In this document: piece by piece, positions 26,328 to 34,572 of the stretch
Numbering within the stretch: position 1 is the first letter of the stretch
Layout of the letters: every line of letters starts with the position of its first letter
Origin: Alphaproteobacteria bacterium MarineAlpha3_Bin2
Lineage (GTDB): Bacteria; Pseudomonadota; Alphaproteobacteria; Rhodospirillales; Casp-alpha2
NCBI GenBank assembly: GCA_002938315.1
Contig: PTLL01000007.1
Coordinates: forward strand, 1 to 55,337
Reading direction: 5' to 3'
DNA: 55,337 nt
Made by a program: the position numbers and the translations under genes
Notes under the pieces: model-generated
Databases searched by the model: none
What the model saw: the letters and a program-made list of their open reading frames with translations, nothing else
Told to the model about the DNA's origin: nothing

Positions 26328-27036
26328 GTCGAAACACACTTCCTCCGAACCGGTTCTAACCCTTGATGGCGTTCAACTGCAACTCAGCAGTGACGCCGGC
26401 CCGGTTTCTATCCTGCGCGGCATAGATTTGACGGTGGCCGCCGGTGATACTGTCGGCGTCGTCGGGCCGTCCGGTTCGGGTAAAACGTCACTGCTGATGG
26501 TCATTGCCGGGCTGGAGAAAACCACCGCAGGGCGGATCACTGCGGCGGGTACGGAAATTTCCGGTCTGGACGAAGATTCCTTGGCCCGGTTCCGGCGCGA
26601 CCACATTGGTATCGTATTTCAGAACTTCCATCTTGTGCCGACCATGTCGGCGCTGGAGAATGTCGCCCTGCCCCTGGAATTTTCAGGCGGCGAAAACGCC
26701 TTCACCCGCGCCGAGGCCGAATTGGAGGCCGTCGGACTAGGCCACCGCTTGGCGCATTATCCGGGCCAGCTTTCCGGCGGAGAACAGCAACGCGTCGCCT
26801 TGGCCAGGGCTTTCGTCACCGGGCCCAAAATTCTTCTCGCCGATGAGCCCACCGGCAGCCTCGATCAGGCCACCGGCGACGGCATCATCGATCTTCTATT
26901 TCAATTGCATGAACGGCTCGGAACCACCCTGATCCTGGTCACCCACGCGCCGGAACTGGCGTCACGCTGTACCCGCATCGTGCAATTGGCCGATGGCCGC
27001 ATCGTCGGCGCGGTAGGCGGTTCCGATGACGGATGA
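26326..27036 (+). CDS. ABC transporter ATP-binding protein (YbbA-like)
   Basis: 236 residues. Walker [11 protein letters not shown] (about 46-55), Q loop region [16 protein letters not shown] (the MacB/LolD-type pattern), signature [16 protein letters not shown], Walker [13 protein letters not shown], and H-loop VTHAPEL. It belongs to the MacB/LolD/YbbA class that works with FtsX-fold permeases and uses mechanotransmission rather than substrate channels. It overlaps the permease gene by 11 nt. By its divergent tesA-like neighbour it corresponds to the YbbA-YbbP pair; its substrate is unknown. Confidence 0.95.
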   Translation: MSKHTSSEPVLTLDGVQLQLSSDAGPVSILRGIDLTVAAGDTVGVVGPSGSGKTSLLMVIAGLEKTTAGRITAAGTEISGLDEDSLARFRRDHIGIVFQNFHLVPTMSALENVALPLEFSGGENAFTRAEAELEAVGLGHRLAHYPGQLSGGEQQRVALARAFVTGPKILLADEPTGSLDQATGDGIIDLLFQLHERLGTTLILVTHAPELASRCTRIVQLADGRIVGAVGGSDDG

Positions 27037-29557
27037 TTTCAACCTCGCCTGGCGGTTGGCGCGGCGTGAACTGCGCGGCGGTCTCACCGGATTCAGGGTA
27101 TTCCTGACCTGCATTGCGCTCGGCGTCGGCGCCATCGCCGCCGTCGGCGGCCTTAGCCAATCCATCGTTGCCGGGCTTGACGCCAACGGCACGCGGTTGC
27201 TGGGCGGCGAGGTCGATCTCCGGCTGCTGCACCGCCCGGCCACCGTTGACCAGATAGCCTATCTTGAAGCGCAATCCCAAATCCTGTCCGCCGCCATAAA
27301 GATGCGCGCCATGGTCCGCCCGGCGCTGAACCGTGACAAGCGAGCAATGGTGGAACTCAAGGCCGTCGATGCGGCCTACCCCCTAATCGGCCAATTGGAA
27401 ACGAGCCCACCGCTGCCAAGGAATCAACTGCTTGGCATCAAGGATGGGACCTGGGGGGCTGCGGTAGACGCAAACCTATTGACCCGCTTAGGCCTTACGC
27501 TCGGCGATACCATCCAGCTCGGCGCCGCTACCTTCCAAATGCGGGCTACCGTTGCCTTGGAACCAGACCGGATCGCTACCGTGTTCAGCTTTGGCCCGCG
27601 GTTGATGATCTCTTCGGCGGCGCTGGCGGCGACGGGGCTGGTCCAGCCGGGAAGCCAGATCCGCTACCATTACCGGATGATGATGAAACCCGGTATCCGG
27701 GCCGAGGACTGGACCGGCGGGTTGGAAACCGCGTTTCCCGTCGCCGGGTGGCGGATCAACACATCCAAGGACGCCGCCCACGGGGTGCGCCGGTTTATCG
27801 ACCGGATGACCCTGTTTATGACCTTTGTCGGGTTGACGGTGCTGCTGGTCGGGGGCTTGGGCGTCACCAGCGCCGTGCGCAGTTACCTGGACGGCAAGAC
27901 CGCCACCATAGCCACCTTCAAATGCTTAGGCGCCCCGGGGCGGCTGATCTTCGCCGTCTACATGATGCAAATTCTGATCCTGGGCGGGCTCGGCGTACTA
28001 ATCGGGCTTGTCTTCGGTGTCACCGCCCCCTTCGCCCTGATTGAAACCGTCGGCCAGCAGCTGCCGGTTGCGCCGGTGGCGGGGATTTATGGCAAACCCA
28101 TTATCAATGCCGCCGCCTTCGGTCTGCTGGCGACGGTGACCTTCGCCCTACTGCCGGTAGCCCAGGCCCGAACGGTCAAGGCGGCGGAATTGTTCCGGGC
28201 CCGCGTCGCCCCGGTCAGCGGACGCCCCGGCGCCGCTTTCATCGCGGCGGCGGCATTAGGAGTCGGCATGCTGATGGCGCTGACATTGTTGACCGCCAAC
28301 GATCAACGCTTCGCCCTCTGGTTCATCGGCGGTGCAATTGTGGCGTTGGTGCTATTGCGCGGCGGCGCCGCCCTGGTGATGGCCGCGGCGGCCCGGTTCA
28401 AACCCTTCCGCAGTGGCCCCTGGCGGATGGTTCAGGCCAACCTTCATCGCCGCGGCGCCGCGACGCCGAACATCATCATTTCGTTGGGACTGGGGCTATC
28501 GGTGCTGGTTGCCATCGCCTTGATCGAAGGCAATATGCGCCGCCAGATCGAGGATCGGCTGCCGGAACAGGCGCCGGCATTCTTCTTCATTGATATCCAG
28601 CCGAACCAATCCGGCGCTTTCGATGCCGCGGTCACCGCCATCCCCGACACCAAGGGCTACATGCGGGTGCCGACGTTGCGGGGCCGTATTGTTAAGATCG
28701 GCGGCGTCCCGGTCGAGAAAGTCAACGTCGCCCACGGCAGCCGATGGGCCACCCACGGCGACCGGGCGCTAACCTATGCCGCCGTGGCCCGCACCGATTC
28801 CAAAATTGTCGCCGGCGAATGGTGGCCTGTGGATTACGCCGGCCCACCAATCATTTCCCTGGATGCGGGGCTGGCCAAAGGCTTTGGTATCGGCCTCGGC
28901 GACACCCTGACTCTCAATATTCTTGGCCGCGAAATTACCGCCAAGGTAACCAGCCTGCGTGAGATCGACTGGCGTAGCCTGCGGTTCGATTTTGCCATCA
29001 TCTTCGCGCCGGGCACCCTGGAAGCCGCCCCGCACACGTCCATTGCCGCCATCGAAGCCCCACGCCACCGGGAAGACGCGGTGGAACGGGCTGCCACTGA
29101 CGACTTTCCCAATATTTCGGCGATCCGGGTCCGCGAAGCACTTCAGGCGGCGGCGAAAATTTTGGAAGGGATCGGCGCGGCGATCACCGGAACGGCGGCG
29201 CTGACGCTTTTGGCTGGCGCCGTGGTGCTAGCCGGGGTGATCGCATCGGAACACCACCGCCGTGTTTACGATGCCGTTGTCTACAAGGTGCTGGGCGCGA
29301 CCCGCAGGCGCGTGGTTGGACTTTATCTGCTGGAATACGGTGTGCTGGGCCTGATCACGGCGATGATCGCGGCGGTAATCGGCACCCTGACCGCCTGGGC
29401 CGTGATCCGCTTTTTGATGGAGGCCGAATGGACATTCCTGGCCGATGTCGTCGCCGTCACCACCGGATTGTGTCTCGCCGTCACCCTTTCCATGGGATTG
29501 ATCGGCACTTGGCAGGCCCTCGGCCACAAGGCCGCGCCGCATCTCAGGAATGAATGA
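27026..29557 (+). CDS. ABC transporter FtsX-like permease (YbbP-like)
   Basis: 843 residues with the ten-TM arrangement of YbbP proteins: an N-terminal helix (FLTCIALGVGAIAAVGGLSQ), a large periplasmic domain, a four-TM FtsX block (about 270-395, with VGLTVLLVGGLGVTSAVRSY and TIATFKCLGAPGRLIF), a second cluster and periplasmic domain, and a C-terminal FtsX block (HHRRVYDAVVYKVLGATRRR). The K-x-LGA motif after each FtsX helix is typical. Partner of the ATPase at 26326. The stop overlaps the start of the TPR remnant (ATGA). Confidence 0.93.
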   Translation: MTDDFNLAWRLARRELRGGLTGFRVFLTCIALGVGAIAAVGGLSQSIVAGLDANGTRLLGGEVDLRLLHRPATVDQIAYLEAQSQILSAAIKMRAMVRPALNRDKRAMVELKAVDAAYPLIGQLETSPPLPRNQLLGIKDGTWGAAVDANLLTRLGLTLGDTIQLGAATFQMRATVALEPDRIATVFSFGPRLMISSAALAATGLVQPGSQIRYHYRMMMKPGIRAEDWTGGLETAFPVAGWRINTSKDAAHGVRRFIDRMTLFMTFVGLTVLLVGGLGVTSAVRSYLDGKTATIATFKCLGAPGRLIFAVYMMQILILGGLGVLIGLVFGVTAPFALIETVGQQLPVAPVAGIYGKPIINAAAFGLLATVTFALLPVAQARTVKAAELFRARVAPVSGRPGAAFIAAAALGVGMLMALTLLTANDQRFALWFIGGAIVALVLLRGGAALVMAAAARFKPFRSGPWRMVQANLHRRGAATPNIIISLGLGLSVLVAIALIEGNMRRQIEDRLPEQAPAFFFIDIQPNQSGAFDAAVTAIPDTKGYMRVPTLRGRIVKIGGVPVEKVNVAHGSRWATHGDRALTYAAVARTDSKIVAGEWWPVDYAGPPIISLDAGLAKGFGIGLGDTLTLNILGREITAKVTSLREIDWRSLRFDFAIIFAPGTLEAAPHTSIAAIEAPRHREDAVERAATDDFPNISAIRVREALQAAAKILEGIGAAITGTAALTLLAGAVVLAGVIASEHHRRVYDAVVYKVLGATRRRVVGLYLLEYGVLGLITAMIAAVIGTLTAWAVIRFLMEAEWTFLADVVAVTTGLCLAVTLSMGLIGTWQALGHKAAPHLRNE

Positions 29558-29766
29558 GCCCCGCCATGAATGAAATTGCGGATGACCCTTCCGAGCTTAT
29601 GCAACAGGGGCTTCAACTGCACCAGGCGGGTCAGTTGCAAGATGCTGAGCAAACCTTCCGCCGTGTGCGGGCAGCTGCCGTCGTTAAAAACGTAGTGCCG
29701 GGCCTGAAGATCGCTTTTAAAAAGCCAACGGCGGCACCATCAATTATGCCGTCAGGTTTTTTGTAA
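29554..29766 (+). pseudogene. Truncated TPR-protein fragment
   Basis: 70 codons. The first 45 (NEIADDPSELMQQGLQLHQA, GQLQDAEQTFRRV) form the beginning of a tetratricopeptide-repeat protein; the next TPR units are absent and the frame runs into 25 unrelated residues. Full-length homologues with such a start usually carry several TPRs and often a sulfotransferase or glycosyltransferase domain. On the minus strand the junction region reads YVYALYYKKPDGIIDGAAVG, also without an identifiable full gene. I therefore see a deletion junction. The ATG overlaps the permease stop, so the original gene was probably in the same operon. Confidence 0.6.
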
Positions 29767-29804
29767 TAGAGGGCGTAAACGTACATGGGCTGATTATAAC
29801 AAAT

Positions 29805-30290
29805 TCATAGCCGCCGATACATCACTAGGGCATCGACAAGACCCTCGGTAGTGTGACGAAAGGCGCCTGGCAGTGTGCCGATGGTTTCAAACCCCATCTC
29901 CGTCCACAAGCGGATCGCGCCTTTGTTTCCCGTAACAACCAAATTGTATTGCATGGCGGAAAACCCCAGACGGCGTGCCTCGTCAATAGAATGGGCGCAC
30001 AATTGGCGACCGATACCGCGCCGCCGGGCTGAGGGGTGTACCATATAACCGGCATTGCAAACATGTGCACCCAATGCCGGCTGATTGGGTTTCAGATAAT
30101 ACGTGCCGAGCACGCCGCCACTATCAACGCCGACGTAGGTCGCCTGGGGCAAATCAATCCACAGCGCCTTGGCATCGGCTTCGGCGATATCGGGGGCGTA
30201 GGGATAGGTGTCGCCCTTTTCGACGACATGTTGGAAAATTTCCCAAATATCCGGCCAGTCGGCGGCGATGACAGCGCGAATGTCAATCAT
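29805..30290 (-). CDS. GNAT family N-acetyltransferase
   Basis: 161 residues from ATG 30288-30290 (TTG at 30305 is the alternative; GGGAG lies just before it). GNAT fold: MIDIRAVIAADWPDIWEIFQ at the start, motif A as NAGYMVHPSARRRGIGRQLC (R-R-x-G-x-G/R, acetyl-CoA pyrophosphate loop, about 85-104), and motif B region LGFSAMQYNLVVTGNKGAIR followed by WTEMGFETIGTLPGAF. The sequence resembles phosphinothricin/L-amino-acid acetyltransferases. Acceptor unknown. Its promoter region would lie just left of the inverted-repeat element at 30356. Confidence 0.9.
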   Translation of the reverse strand: MIDIRAVIAADWPDIWEIFQHVVEKGDTYPYAPDIAEADAKALWIDLPQATYVGVDSGGVLGTYYLKPNQPALGAHVCNAGYMVHPSARRRGIGRQLCAHSIDEARRLGFSAMQYNLVVTGNKGAIRLWTEMGFETIGTLPGAFRHTTEGLVDALVMYRRL

Positions 30291-30355
30291 GGTGTTATTT
30301 TTCAACTCCCTTTACATAGGCTAGCCCAAGCGGGTTTACTTAAACAATCCACATG

Positions 30356-30528
30356 GTCATGAACTCATAAATGGCGGCGACTGTGACGTGTGTTATTTTG
30401 TTTACTGGCAAGGAATTTGGAGGGATTGATGCCAATGCATCATGACCGACGACATGACGACGTCCAGTGGACAAAAGAACCGCGCCCCAAAGGGGTCGGC
30501 AGATGGCCGCCATTTATGAGTTCATGAC
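30356..30528 (+). repeat. 173-bp nested inverted-repeat element upstream of amrB
   Basis: Perfect 23-bp inverted arms at 30356-30378 and 30506-30528. Inside, 30396-30408 pairs with 30464-30476 over 13 positions, with two of the pairs being G-U in RNA, and GATGC/GCATC with a CAAT loop forms a tip hairpin at 30428-30441. The amrB Shine-Dalgarno (GGAGA, 30531-30535) starts 3 nt after the right arm. It could be a MITE-like insertion or a structured mRNA leader. I saw no target-site duplication and no other copy in this window. Confidence 0.85.
30429..30527 (+). CDS. Possible leader peptide, 32 residues, His/Arg/Asp-rich
   Basis: ATG 30429-30431 with GGAGGG (30419-30424) 4 nt upstream, an excellent ribosome-binding site, followed by a 32-codon frame that begins MPMHHDRRHDDVQW and ends PPFMSS at TGA 30525-30527. 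The stop lies 16 nt before the amrB ATG, and the last codons lie in the right arm of the inverted repeat, so ribosome passage would open the outer hairpin. Coding status is inferred only from the ribosome-binding site and position. It may equally be chance within a repeat. Confidence 0.35.
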   Translation: MPMHHDRRHDDVQWTKEPRPKGVGRWPPFMSS

Positions 30529-30543
30529 TTGGAGAAATGAGCC

Positions 30544-31344
30544 ATGACTTTTATTAGAGAAGCCGCCATGGCTGGCCAGTTCTATCCATGTGCCGCCGCA
30601 GAGCTGGATGCCACGGTCCGTAATTTTTTGGACGCCGCGGACACGGGCCATGACCCCGTCCCCAAAGCCATCATCGCGCCGCACGCGGGGTATATCTATT
30701 CCGGCGCTATCGCCGCCAGCGCCTACGCACAATTAATTCCGGCGGCATCAACCATTAACCGGGTGGTGTTGTTGGGACCATGCCATCGGGTCGCCGTCCG
30801 TGGCCTGGCCTTAAGCAGTGCCGACGCATTCCGTACCCCTTTGGGCGATATCCCGATTGACCATGCCGCCGCCGAGAAAATCCTGAAACTGCCTCAGGTC
30901 GAAATCTTCGATGCCACCCATGTCCAGGAACATAGTCTGGAAGTGCACTTGCCTTTCCTGCAGGTGGTGTTGGATGAATTCTCTCTGGTGCCGCTGGTTG
31001 TCGGCGAGGCGCCGCCAGGTGATGTCGCCAGTGTCATTGAGGCGCTATGGGGCGGGACGGAGACGGTGATCGTCGTCAGTTCCGACCTCAGCCATTACTT
31101 GAAGTATGACCAGGCGCGCGCCATGGATCAGGACACCTGCAGGGCCATTGAAAACCTAGACTCATCGGCCATTTCCAGCAATGGCGCTTGCGGTCGATTT
31201 TCCGTCGGCGGGTTGTTACAGGTGGCCAAGCAGCGGGGGATGACGGTGACGACGCTCGACATCCGCAATTCCGGCGACACCGCCGGCCCTAAGGATAAGG
31301 TGGTTGGCTATGGGTCATGGATGTTTCAAGATAAAATCCAATGA
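30544..31344 (+). CDS. amrB: AmmeMemoRadiSam system protein B (MEMO1 family)
   Basis: 266 residues, typical for the MEMO family, which has the fold of class III extradiol dioxygenases. The conserved metal-site residues are all present: His47 (IAPHAGYIYSG), His81 (LLGPCHRV), His184 (SSDLSHYLKYD) and Cys216 (SSNGACGRFSVGG). Human MEMO1 has the same His-His-His-Cys set. ATG 30544 with GGAGA 8 nt upstream. It overlaps amrA by 4 nt (ATGA at 31341). Works with AmrA and the radical SAM enzyme AmrS (23499) by conserved co-occurrence; its reaction is not deducible here. Confidence 0.94.
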   Translation: MTFIREAAMAGQFYPCAAAELDATVRNFLDAADTGHDPVPKAIIAPHAGYIYSGAIAASAYAQLIPAASTINRVVLLGPCHRVAVRGLALSSADAFRTPLGDIPIDHAAAEKILKLPQVEIFDATHVQEHSLEVHLPFLQVVLDEFSLVPLVVGEAPPGDVASVIEALWGGTETVIVVSSDLSHYLKYDQARAMDQDTCRAIENLDSSAISSNGACGRFSVGGLLQVAKQRGMTVTTLDIRNSGDTAGPKDKVVGYGSWMFQDKIQ

Positions 31345-31931
31345 CAATCGTTCACGGAGAAACGCTTCTCGGCCTTGCCGCCCGGTCCATTCAATTCGGT
31401 TTGGAAAACGCCAAACCGTTACCCGTCAGCCCCGATGACTATCCCCCCGAGGTGGGGGAACTCGGCGCCAGTTTCGTCACCTTAAAACGGGACGGAAAAC
31501 TGAGAGGATGCATCGGATCGTCCGAGGCCTATCGACCGTTGGTCGCCGATGTCTCCGAAAACGGCTTTCGCGCCGCCTTTAAGGACCCACGTTTTCCAGC
31601 CCTTAAGCCAGGTGAGATCGATGGCATACAGCTGTCGATTTCGCTGCTCAGCCCAAAAGTACCGATGTCGTTTACGGACGAGGCGGACTTCCTGCTATCC
31701 CTCAGGCCCAATTTAGACGGCCTGATCATCGAAGACGGTGCCCGCCGTGCCTTGTTCCTGCCGTCAGTTTGGACGCAACTGCCTGAAACCAGGATATTTG
31801 TCGAACACCTAAAAGCCAAGGCCGGGATGCCCAAGGACCACTGGTCAGATGATTTTAAGGCCTGGCGTTTTACCGCCGACGAGATAACCCAGGACACGCT
31901 CGCCGTTCCGGCGTCAATCTGGAGCAATTGA
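31341..31931 (+). CDS. amrA: AmmeMemoRadiSam system protein A (AMMECR1 domain)
   Basis: 196 residues. The AMMECR1 hallmark LRGCIGS appears as DGKLRGCIGSSEAYRPL (about residues 51-67), with GASFVTLKRDGKL just before it and the block AFKDPRFPALKPGEIDGIQL after it; the closing FLPSVWTQLPETRIFVEHL is also typical. No signal peptide. Translationally coupled to amrB. Biochemical role of AMMECR1 domains is poorly defined; genomic association with MEMO and a radical SAM enzyme is the established clue. Confidence 0.95.
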   Translation: MTIVHGETLLGLAARSIQFGLENAKPLPVSPDDYPPEVGELGASFVTLKRDGKLRGCIGSSEAYRPLVADVSENGFRAAFKDPRFPALKPGEIDGIQLSISLLSPKVPMSFTDEADFLLSLRPNLDGLIIEDGARRALFLPSVWTQLPETRIFVEHLKAKAGMPKDHWSDDFKAWRFTADEITQDTLAVPASIWSN

Positions 31932-31998
31932 CATCCCGCCCCGGGCGGTGAAAATCATTGGACCGGCTCCCAGAAGGAACGGATGGAGGAAAAATCGC

Positions 31999-32793
31999 GT
32001 GCTCAACATATCACTGGACCTTTTGACCCAGGTCGGCGACATCACCAAACGGGCCGGCCAGGAAATCATGAAGATTTATGAAACCGATTTTCAGGTCGAG
32101 GAAAAAGCCGATAAATCCCCGGTCACGAAAGCCGACAAGGCCGCCGAGGAATTGATTATCCGGTCCATCCGCATGGGTCTCACCGATAAATACCCCATCG
32201 TCAGCGAAGAGGCCTTCGCCGACGGCAACGCGCCCGATATCACCGACGCCCCCTTCTGGCTGGTTGATCCGCTGGACGGCACCAAGGAATTCGTCAACCG
32301 CAACGGAGAATTCACTGTCAACATCGCCCTTATCGATGTCGGTAAGCCGGTGCTGGGTGTTATCCATGCCCCTGCCCTTGGGCGAACCTATTGGGGCGCG
32401 CAGGCTGGTGTCTTCACCCAAATCGGTGACGAAAAGGAACGCACCATCGCCTGCCGGGAGGCCCCGGCAAACGGACTGACCGCCATGGTCAGCCGGTCGC
32501 ACCGGAGCGACGACATGGAATCCTTCCTTTCAGATTATGATATCGCTGGTGAAACCACATCGGGCAGTTCGATAAAATTCTGTCTAATCGCCGAGGGCCA
32601 GGCCGACATCTATCCCCGCATCGGCCGAACCATGGAATGGGACACCGCCGCCGGCCATGCCATCGTCCATTACGCCGGCGGCAATGTTACCGATATGGAT
32701 GGCAACGAATTACAGTACGGCAAACCGGGGTTCGAAAACCCCCATTTCATCGTCAAGGGCCCAGGGGTCGCCAAAGCGACACCGGATTCATGA
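31999..32793 (+). CDS. cysQ: 3'(2'),5'-bisphosphate nucleotidase
   Basis: 264 residues from GTG 31999, chosen because GGAGG lies about 10 nt upstream and the longer frame from 31948 adds 17 residues with no family likeness. Inositol-monophosphatase fold: KADKSPVTKADKAAEELI, the Glu in PIVSEEAFADG, the metal-binding FWLVDPLDGTKEFVNRNGEF, and the second signature TMEWDTAAGHAIVHYAGG. CysQ removes 3'-phosphoadenosine 5'-phosphate formed in sulfate assimilation. It follows amrA by 67 nt. Confidence 0.94.
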   Translation: MLNISLDLLTQVGDITKRAGQEIMKIYETDFQVEEKADKSPVTKADKAAEELIIRSIRMGLTDKYPIVSEEAFADGNAPDITDAPFWLVDPLDGTKEFVNRNGEFTVNIALIDVGKPVLGVIHAPALGRTYWGAQAGVFTQIGDEKERTIACREAPANGLTAMVSRSHRSDDMESFLSDYDIAGETTSGSSIKFCLIAEGQADIYPRIGRTMEWDTAAGHAIVHYAGGNVTDMDGNELQYGKPGFENPHFIVKGPGVAKATPDS

Positions 32794-32798
32794 TGGTT

Positions 32799-32829
32799 GG
32801 GGGGATCCCCCCAGTGACCCCCCCGGGGG
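32799..32829. repeat. Paired G/C palindromes between cysQ and tsaC
   Basis: A perfect 14-bp palindrome of six G, AT, six C (32799-32812) is followed 5 nt later by seven C and five G (32818-32829). Either part can fold alone, or the G run of one can pair with the C run of the other. No T run follows, so it is not a standard terminator; it may pause RNA polymerase or be a recombination scar. Confidence 0.6.
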
Positions 32830-32848
32830 TTGAACTCAAAACCGCAAC

Positions 32849-33844
32849 GTGACCGAGAACCGCACCCCTATCGTCCCTGCCGACAGCGTTGCCATTGCCA
32901 CGGCGGCGAAGCAACTTTGCGAAGGTAGTCTGGTCGCCTTTCCTACTGAAACCGTGTATGGCCTGGGCGCAGACGCCACCAACGGTGAATCCGTGGCCCG
33001 CGTATTCGCGGCCAAGCAACGACCACAATTCAATCCGCTGATCGTCCACGTCAAGGATACCGCCGCCGCCGAGGCCGCGGCCCGTTTCAATGATACTGCC
33101 AGGAAACTGGCCGACGCCTTCTGGCCCGGCCCCCTAACGTTGGTGCTGCCGCGCTTGGACGATCGCATTTCACTACTGGTCAGCGCCGGGTTGGACACCT
33201 TAGCAGTCCGGGTTCCTGGTCATCCTGTGGCCCAAGAACTGCTGGCCGAGACCGGAGTGCCGGTGGCGGCCCCCAGCGCAAATATGGCTGGATGCATCAG
33301 CCCGACGGCGGCGGGACATGTGGTCTTTTCCCTGCCTGGCGCTGATACCGGCGGGCCCGGGATGATTTTAGATGGGGGTCCATGTACCGTCGGTATCGAA
33401 TCGACGGTGGTTGACCTGTCTGCCGCCGCCCCTATTTTGCTGCGTCCCGGCGGCATTACAACCGAAGACATTGAGGCGGTAATCGGCCCCCTTGCCCAAC
33501 CTTCCGCACCCAATAGTGAGGTGCCAAAATCGCCGGGCATGCAGGATCGCCATTATGCACCTGTATTGCCGATCCGCCTGGACGCCACCAATGCCCGGCC
33601 CGGCGAAGCGTTTTTAGGGTTCGGCCCAAAAGCGCCTGACGATGCCATCAACCTGAGCCTGACGGCGGATCTAAGCGAAGCAGCGGCCAATTTGTTTTCG
33701 ATGATCCGGACCCTGGACGGGCTTCCGTTTGAAGCCATCGCAGTGATGACGGTACCGGATCAGGGCCTGGGCCGCGCCATCAATGACCGGTTGCGGCGCG
33801 CCGCCCAACCTTTGCCCACAAAGCCGAAGGACGTTTGTTCATGA
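32849..33844 (+). CDS. L-threonylcarbamoyladenylate synthase (Sua5 type)
   Basis: 331 residues from a GTG. N-terminal YrdC domain with VAFPTETVYGLGADATN (residues about 31-47), KQRPQFNPLIVHV, the FWPGPLTLVLPR block and VAAPSANMAGCISPTAAGHV. The C-terminal Sua5 domain (about 215-331, beginning SPGMQDRHYAPVLPI and ending RAINDRLRRAAQ) distinguishes it from short TsaC. The enzyme makes threonylcarbamoyl-AMP for t6A37 of ANN-decoding tRNAs. The stop overlaps the FkbM methyltransferase start (ATGA). Confidence 0.95.
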   Translation: MTENRTPIVPADSVAIATAAKQLCEGSLVAFPTETVYGLGADATNGESVARVFAAKQRPQFNPLIVHVKDTAAAEAAARFNDTARKLADAFWPGPLTLVLPRLDDRISLLVSAGLDTLAVRVPGHPVAQELLAETGVPVAAPSANMAGCISPTAAGHVVFSLPGADTGGPGMILDGGPCTVGIESTVVDLSAAAPILLRPGGITTEDIEAVIGPLAQPSAPNSEVPKSPGMQDRHYAPVLPIRLDATNARPGEAFLGFGPKAPDDAINLSLTADLSEAAANLFSMIRTLDGLPFEAIAVMTVPDQGLGRAINDRLRRAAQPLPTKPKDVCS

Positions 33845-34572
33845 CCGGCTTTAATTTCAGCGATCTCCCGTGGCGAGCCAAGGGGTCCTACATCGCCCAC
33901 ATTTTCAAGGCAGCGTTCAAGCAACACCACAAATGGATGAAACCTATCTTCACGCCGATGCTGGATGATGAAAGCGTAATTTTCGACATCGGCGGTCATT
34001 CTGGCCAATACGCAAAATTGCTGGCCCGGCTCGCCAAACGCGGCCGGGTCTATTCGTTTGAGCCGAGCGCCTATTCCCGATCGATTCTGAACTTCGCCAT
34101 CAAGGTTAACGGCTTTGAAAATATCGATGTGATTCCGCAGGGATTGGGGGACGCGCCGGGAACGATGACATTATCGACCCCAATAAAATCATATGGCACC
34201 TTCAAGTACGGCCTCGCCCACCTGGGTGAACGAGCAATTAACGAGGCCGGGCACCAAGAAGAAGTGGCGTTGACCACCATCGACGACTTCGCCACCGAGG
34301 CAGGGTTGAAACGCCTAGATTTCATCAAGATGGATGTTGAGGGGTGGGAATACCGAATTCTGTTAGGCGGCACCAAGACCATCCAACGATACCGGCCCAT
34401 CATGATGATCGAACTGGTCGGACAGCAACTGTCCCGCGCCGGCGACAGCCTGGAAGAAGCATGGGCGCTTCTGCAATCTTGGGGCTATCACCAGGAAGTC
34501 TTTATTGACGCCCAGACCCTAAGTCCGAGCGAAACGCCGCTGGAAGGGGATAGCTTCTGGCTGCCCGACTAA
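33841..34572 (+). CDS. FkbM family methyltransferase
   Basis: 243 residues from ATG 33841, preceded by GAAGGA and overlapping the Sua5 stop. SAM-binding motif I is VIFDIGGHSGQYAKLLARL (about residues 46-64), then RVYSFEPSAYSRSILNFAI with the acidic ribose contact, and the FkbM-specific LDFIKMDVEGWEYRILLGG. FkbM enzymes O-methylate sugars or polyketides, often in polysaccharide loci; the convergent O-antigen ligase fits this. The stop overlaps that of the ligase by 4 nt. Confidence 0.92.
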   Translation: MTGFNFSDLPWRAKGSYIAHIFKAAFKQHHKWMKPIFTPMLDDESVIFDIGGHSGQYAKLLARLAKRGRVYSFEPSAYSRSILNFAIKVNGFENIDVIPQGLGDAPGTMTLSTPIKSYGTFKYGLAHLGERAINEAGHQEEVALTTIDDFATEAGLKRLDFIKMDVEGWEYRILLGGTKTIQRYRPIMMIELVGQQLSRAGDSLEEAWALLQSWGYHQEVFIDAQTLSPSETPLEGDSFWLPD

